DNA of 64,000 bases from Polynucleobacter sp. AP-Jannik-300A-C4 (lineage in GTDB: Bacteria; Pseudomonadota; Gammaproteobacteria; Burkholderiales; Burkholderiaceae). Numbering within the stretch: position 1 is the first letter of the stretch; each line of letters begins with the position of its first letter. A program made the position numbers and the translations under genes. Shown here piece by piece: positions 60,187-64,000 of this stretch. The notes under the pieces are model-generated. The model made no database searches, was not told the origin of the DNA, and saw only the letters and a list, made by a program, of their open reading frames with translations. The stretch lies in the NCBI RefSeq assembly GCF_018688335.1, contig NZ_CP061316.1, forward strand, positions 1,674,001 to 1,738,000, given 5' to 3'.

Positions 60187-61287
60187 TCAACCGCGAACTT
60201 TGCTGTGGTACGTTGCCTCGCTGTAAGAAGCCCAGGAATCGTAATTGCGCTTAAAGGCAAAATAAGAATCATGTACTTTTTTAGTCATAGGATCAGCAGC
60301 GGCAGACTCGTCCAAAATCTTTTTCGTTTCAGTGCGCATCGCAGCTACTACTGAATCTGGCAATTGCAGAGCAGTAACGCCTTGCTTCTCAACCAAATCT
60401 TTCATTGCCTCGGCATTGTTACGCTGACACCATGCCTCACCAATAACATTACAAGCAGCAGATGCGTTTTGCACAACTGCTTGAAGATCTTTAGGTAGCT
60501 TTTCCCAAGCTGCTTTATTAATCAAAAGCTCAGAAGTAGTTGCTGGCTCATGCCAACCAGTGGTGTAGTAGAACTTAGCTGCTTTTTGCAATCCAAGACG
60601 ACGGTCTTGAAATGGGCCAACGAATTCAGCTGCATCAATCACGCCACGCTCAAGCGCCGGGAAAATCTCACCGCCCGGCAATACCTTCACATCAACACCC
60701 AACTTGGCATAGACCTTACCAGCAAGCCCAGGAATACGCATCTTCAGACCCTTGAGATCAGCAACGCTATTAATTTTCTTTTTGAACCATCCAGTCATTT
60801 GCACGCCGGTATTACCGCAAGGCATTGCAATCATGCCAAAAGGGGCATAGGTTTCATTCCAGAGATCAATACCGCCACCGTCATATAGCCAACCATTCAT
60901 CCCTTGGAAATTCAGGCCGAATGGCACAGCTGTAAAGTACTGAGCTGCAAATGTTTTGCCGGTCCAGAAATAACTATTAGCATGATTCATCTCCACCGTA
61001 CCAGAGCGAACAGCATCAAAACCCTCAAATGCGGGAATCAATTCCCCAGCGCCAAAAACTTGAATCTTTAAGCGACCATTGGACATTTCGCCAATCCGTT
61101 TCGCTAAGTCAGTTGCGCTACCTGGGCCGTCCATATAAAACGGTGCACCCTTTGGGTAGGCGCTGGTCATCTTCCAGTTAAAAGTTTGTGATGATTGCGC
61201 TCGCACAATGGCTGGAGCGCCCAAGGTAGCCCCAACAACACCTGCACCAATTCCTGTACTGAGAAACTTACGACGGTTTGTTTTCAT
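60187..61287 (-). CDS. TRAP substrate-binding protein, Tat signal (FcbT1/TakP-like)
   Basis: A 366-residue periplasmic binding protein. The signal NRRKFLSTGIGAGVVGATLG carries a twin-arginine motif, so it is probably exported folded, with cleavage after VRAQ. The mature part has MTSAYPKGAPFYMDGPG, FEGFDAVRSGTVEMNHANSYFWTGK and RIPGLAGKVYAKLGVDVKVLPGGEI. This group (COG4663 type) includes TakP (2-oxoacids) and a lactate-binding homologue, so a hydroxy- or keto-acid ligand is likely but unproved. It leads the operon and diverges from a GGT-family gene. Confidence 0.9.
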   Translation of the reverse strand: MKTNRRKFLSTGIGAGVVGATLGAPAIVRAQSSQTFNWKMTSAYPKGAPFYMDGPGSATDLAKRIGEMSNGRLKIQVFGAGELIPAFEGFDAVRSGTVEMNHANSYFWTGKTFAAQYFTAVPFGLNFQGMNGWLYDGGGIDLWNETYAPFGMIAMPCGNTGVQMTGWFKKKINSVADLKGLKMRIPGLAGKVYAKLGVDVKVLPGGEIFPALERGVIDAAEFVGPFQDRRLGLQKAAKFYYTTGWHEPATTSELLINKAAWEKLPKDLQAVVQNASAACNVIGEAWCQRNNAEAMKDLVEKQGVTALQLPDSVVAAMRTETKKILDESAAADPMTKKVHDSYFAFKRNYDSWASYSEATYHSKVRG

Positions 61288-61370
61288 AATTGACTCCTCC
61301 TAAAAAAATACTAACTACACACATATGGTTAAAAGTTGATGGACATCAAGATTTCCGAAATGACTTGTCA

Positions 61371-61382
61371 GCATTGCAATGC
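61371..61382. repeat. 12-bp palindrome upstream of TRAP operon
   Basis: GCATTGCAATGC is a perfect palindrome 84-95 bases upstream of the binding-protein ATG. It may be an operator. The sequence around it (61288-61440) holds no other gene-like feature. Confidence 0.45.
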
Positions 61383-61461
61383 AATAAATGATATTTTTCC
61401 TACCAATCCAATGTAGAGCATATTCAACATGAGAAGGTCAGTACATTCCCTAATGCAGTGC

Positions 61462-61477
61462 ATAAAGTGCACTTTAT
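61462..61477. repeat. 16-bp palindrome between TRAP and GGT-family genes
   Basis: ATAAAGTGCACTTTAT is a perfect 16-base palindrome centred 109 bases upstream of the GGT-family ATG. Its size and symmetry suit a dimeric repressor, but no regulator gene is adjacent. Confidence 0.55.
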
Positions 61478-61578
61478 TTGGGATGATGGGATTTGATGCT
61501 TCAATTTGGTGTCTGCAAGAATCTAAACTACCTTTACTAAATTAATAACTCAAACCTGCAATAGGAGATATACAAATA

Positions 61579-63177
61579 ATGCAACCAAAATGGGGTATTC
61601 GCGGAATGGCTGTAGCGCCACACTCACTTGCATCTGAGTCAGCCCTAGGGGTTCTGAAAGAGGGTGGGAACGCTTTAGAAGCAATGATTGCTGCTGCCGC
61701 AACGATTGCAGTGGTCTATCCCCACATGAATTCGATTGGTGGAGACTCATTCTGGGTAGTGCATTCACCCGGAAAGGCAATGGGGGGCATTGACGCTTGC
61801 GGAGCTGCAGCTGGATTAGCCACAAAAAACTGGTACGCAGAGCGTGGCATTACCAAAGCGATTCCATTTAGAGGTGCTGTTGCAGCCAATACTGTTGCAG
61901 GCACTATTTCTGGCTGGGGTGCTGCTCAGAAACTTTCTCAACAAGGTCTTCGCGGCAAGCTTCCGCTCTCCCGCCTCTTGGCAGATGCCATCTACTACGC
62001 AGAAGCTGGTGTGCCAGTTACCCACAGTCAATCAAGCTTAACTGCCAAGAAGCGTGCAGAGCTCATTGATATTCCAGGTTTTGCAAATACCTTTTTAGTA
62101 AACGGCCAAGCGCCTGCCGTTGGCAACATCTTTAAACAAGATCGCCTGGCTAAGACCTTGCGCCAAATTGCCCGCAAAGGAACTGAGGATTATTACCGCG
62201 GAGACTTAGCAGAGCTATTAGCTAAAGAACTGACTGAGCTAGGTAGTCCATTAAGACTGAGCGATCTGCATCGTCACCATGCAAAATTAATTGATCCACT
62301 GGAGTTAAAACACAGCCTAGGGAATGTCTACAACATGACCCCGCCAACTCAAGGTGTCGTGTCGCTGATGATTTTGGGAATCTTGGATCAACTCAACTTA
62401 AAGCGCTTCAAAGTAGACAGTGCCGAGTATGTACATCATTGTGTTGAAGCTACCAAGCAAGCTTTTAAAGTTAGGGATCAATATGTCACTGATCCGGCTT
62501 ACATGACAAAGCACGCACAATCTTTCTTAGCGCCCGCTTTCTTAAAAAAACTCGCTAAAAATATTGACCCTGAAAGAGCCTTGCCTTGGGGTCAAGGTAA
62601 GGGCCCTGCCGACACGATTTGGATGGGCGTAGTCGATGGTGAAGGCAACTGCGTTTCTTTCATTCAAAGTATCTATCATGAATTTGGCGCAGGAATTGTG
62701 TTACCGAAATCCGGCGTCAATTGGCAAAATCGTGGCTGTAGTTTTTCATTGGATCCTAAAACACTGAATCACTTAGAGCCCTATCGCAAGCCGTTCCACA
62801 CATTAAATCCAGCCATGGCTTTATTTAAAGACGGACGTTCCATGGTTTATGGAACGATGGGAGGCGATGGACAACCCCAAACACAATGTGCAGTATTTAC
62901 GCGCACAGCCACATATGGACTTGATCCTCAAGATGCAATTAGTCGTCCTCGCTGGCTATTGGGACGAACCTGGGGACAAACCAGCGATAGCTTAAAACTC
63001 GAGTCGCGTTTTAACCCTTGGGTTGCTAAAGAGCTCCATGCTCTTGGACATGAAATTGAAATGCTAGATGCTTTTGATGAAACTGTAGGGCATGCAGGCT
63101 GCATTATTCGAGAGCCCTCTGGAACCTTGCGTGGCGGCTGGGACCCACGTAGCGATGGAGCAGTTAGCGCTTATTAG
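61579..63177 (+). CDS. Gamma-glutamyltransferase family protein, cytoplasmic HpxW-like
   Basis: A 532-residue N-terminal-nucleophile hydrolase of the GGT family, normally self-cleaved before the catalytic Thr. The N-terminal half has ALGVLKEGGNALEAMIAAAATIAVVYPHMNSIGGD-type residues (near 22-56). The predicted nucleophile is Thr346 in PADTIWMGVVD, followed by CVSFIQSIYHEFGAGIV. True GGTs have TTH at the nucleophile; here it is TIW, and there is no signal peptide. This fits the cytoplasmic clade with oxamate amidohydrolase HpxW, so glutathione is an unlikely substrate. A GGAG ribosome site precedes the ATG. Confidence 0.85.
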   Translation: MQPKWGIRGMAVAPHSLASESALGVLKEGGNALEAMIAAAATIAVVYPHMNSIGGDSFWVVHSPGKAMGGIDACGAAAGLATKNWYAERGITKAIPFRGAVAANTVAGTISGWGAAQKLSQQGLRGKLPLSRLLADAIYYAEAGVPVTHSQSSLTAKKRAELIDIPGFANTFLVNGQAPAVGNIFKQDRLAKTLRQIARKGTEDYYRGDLAELLAKELTELGSPLRLSDLHRHHAKLIDPLELKHSLGNVYNMTPPTQGVVSLMILGILDQLNLKRFKVDSAEYVHHCVEATKQAFKVRDQYVTDPAYMTKHAQSFLAPAFLKKLAKNIDPERALPWGQGKGPADTIWMGVVDGEGNCVSFIQSIYHEFGAGIVLPKSGVNWQNRGCSFSLDPKTLNHLEPYRKPFHTLNPAMALFKDGRSMVYGTMGGDGQPQTQCAVFTRTATYGLDPQDAISRPRWLLGRTWGQTSDSLKLESRFNPWVAKELHALGHEIEMLDAFDETVGHAGCIIREPSGTLRGGWDPRSDGAVSAY

Positions 63178-63793
63178 TAATAAATAATTTGGGTACGCGT
63201 AGATCCCAATGAATGGCAGCTACGCGTAATCCAAATATGGCGAGCATGCAAACAACCGAAGCTTCTAGCGTGTATTGCGGCAAATAATTCAGCGCTAATA
63301 CATAGAGGGTGCATCCAATAGTCACAGGGATAGCATATAACTCATGGGACATGAGTAAAGTTTTTCTACCCGCCAAGATATCTCGCAATAGTCCACCGCC
63401 AATAGCAGTAACCACACCCAAAATGACAGGGGCTACTGGTAAACCGAATCCTAGATTCCAGACCTTATCCGCTCCTTGAATCCCAAATAAAGCCGCGCCT
63501 AGACCATCTATGTAAAGCATCGTCCGATAGATCTGCGGTTGAGTAAAAAACGATTCCGCCACAAACGTCAACACACAAGCACCAAGAGCAACCCAGATAT
63601 AAATTTGCGAAATTGACCAAAAAGCTGGGACATCCAAAATCATGTCACGAATCGTACCGCCACCAATTGCTGTAATCACGCCCAAAACTAAAACGCCAAA
63701 TAAATCGACGCCACGATCGGAAATTGCTAGAACCCCTGTAACAGCAAAGGCGACTGTGGCGATCATGCCAATCCAGAAATTAATTTGATCCAT
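63164..63793 (-). CDS. TRIC/YadS-type cation channel family protein
   Basis: A 209-residue membrane protein with seven helices formed by two repeats of a three-helix unit. Each repeat has the glycine-rich motif: VITAIGGGTIRDMILDVPAFW near residue 40 and VVTAIGGGLLRDILAGRKTLL near 125. Bacterial homologues (UPF0126/TRIC) form trimeric cation channels. The ATG at 63793 (MDQINFWIG) is chosen; the frame extends 23 codons further without family match. Its 3' end overlaps the GGT-family gene by 14 bases. Confidence 0.9.
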   Translation of the reverse strand: MDQINFWIGMIATVAFAVTGVLAISDRGVDLFGVLVLGVITAIGGGTIRDMILDVPAFWSISQIYIWVALGACVLTFVAESFFTQPQIYRTMLYIDGLGAALFGIQGADKVWNLGFGLPVAPVILGVVTAIGGGLLRDILAGRKTLLMSHELYAIPVTIGCTLYVLALNYLPQYTLEASVVCMLAIFGLRVAAIHWDLRVPKLFITNKR

Positions 63794-63873
63794 GACATTA
63801 AGTCTAAAGCACTCGAGTGAGACGAGCAATGAAGTCCTGAATATACTGAGACTTACGATCACAGGAAATTCTT

Positions 63874-64000
63874 ATGAAAACCCAACTTTATAGTTTTTGG
63901 CGTAGCTCAGCAGCTTTTAGAGTGCGCATTGCCCTCAATTTAAAAGGGGTCGATCATCAAATCATTCCAATTCATCTTCTCAAGAATGGTGGCGAACACA
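63874..64000 (+). CDS. maiA: Maleylacetoacetate isomerase (3' end outside window)
   Basis: Only the first 42 codons are present. They read MKTQLYSFWRSSAAFRVRIA followed by LNLKGVDHQIIPIHLLKNGGE, the zeta-class GST signature with the catalytic SSxxxRVRIAL motif. The enzyme isomerises maleylacetoacetate (or maleylpyruvate) in tyrosine/aromatic breakdown using glutathione. AGGAAA lies about 8 bases before the ATG. It diverges from the TRIC-family gene across 80 bases. Confidence 0.86.
   Translation, partial: MKTQLYSFWRSSAAFRVRIALNLKGVDHQIIPIHLLKNGGEH

Overview
The window reads as a gene-dense chromosomal segment of a free-living Burkholderiales betaproteobacterium. Moderate base composition, short spacers and the gene set (glycolate oxidase, split Pnt transhydrogenase, class II aldolase linked to purine genes, TRAP transporter, SecDF, ubiquinone synthesis) point to a Polynucleobacter-like freshwater organism. 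That placement is inference from gene families and remembered synteny; no search was run. I see no insertion sequence, prophage, integrase, CRISPR array or rRNA. No spacer without a gene exceeds 300 bases; the longest is 61288-61578 (291 bases), followed by about 240 bases at 45599-45839, and both are described below.

Layout. 1-5360 (+): glcD (5' end cut by the window), glcE and glcF for glycolate oxidation, run by overlapping stops into yggS and proC. 5346-8332 (-): ubiA and recG. 8363-13887 (+): queA-tgt (queuosine) and yajC-secD-secF (Sec export). 13916-16674 (-): purB-waaA. Then a glutathione transferase (+), mnmA (-), and pntAA-pntAB-pntB (+) with a strong terminator. 21764-23733 (-): groL-groS, under a promoter overlapped by a CIRCE operator. 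24051-27938 (+): a degenerate EAL-domain protein, a NarL/BvgA-type response regulator and a BvgS/EvgS-type hybrid sensor kinase, followed by dacB.

29501-37043 (-): a compact run pgk-pyk-fba-purC-purE-purK-sua5 joining lower glycolysis, purine synthesis and tRNA t6A synthesis. 37255-40579 (+): ilvE, a CHCC zinc-finger protein, waaF, a SnoaL-like protein and an unknown. Then an M48 protease (-), moaC (+) and two small membrane proteins. 43520-48415 (-): a sodium/solute (acetate-type) symporter with its DUF4212 small subunit, a DEDDh exonuclease and a cNMP/CBS/DUF294 regulator. 48539-54473 (-): type IV pilin, TerC protein, sucCD, recX, recA (with a LexA box) and a DUF2878 protein. Then tRNA-Met(CAT), a DedA protein, an unknown secreted protein, a MOSC protein, an MHS-type MFS transporter, and a three-part TRAP transporter facing a gamma-glutamyltransferase-family enzyme. 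The right edge holds a TRIC/YadS channel and the first 42 codons of maiA.

The most notable locus is the EAL-response regulator-hybrid kinase operon. Its parts match those of the Bordetella virulence switch BvgR-BvgA-BvgS, but it sits in a background that otherwise looks like a harmless water bacterium. It shares its upstream spacer with the heat-shock groE promoter. Other leads are a hairpin inside recX just after recA, a perfect 16-bp-arm inverted repeat upstream of the DUF294 gene, and palindromes between the TRAP and GGT-like genes.
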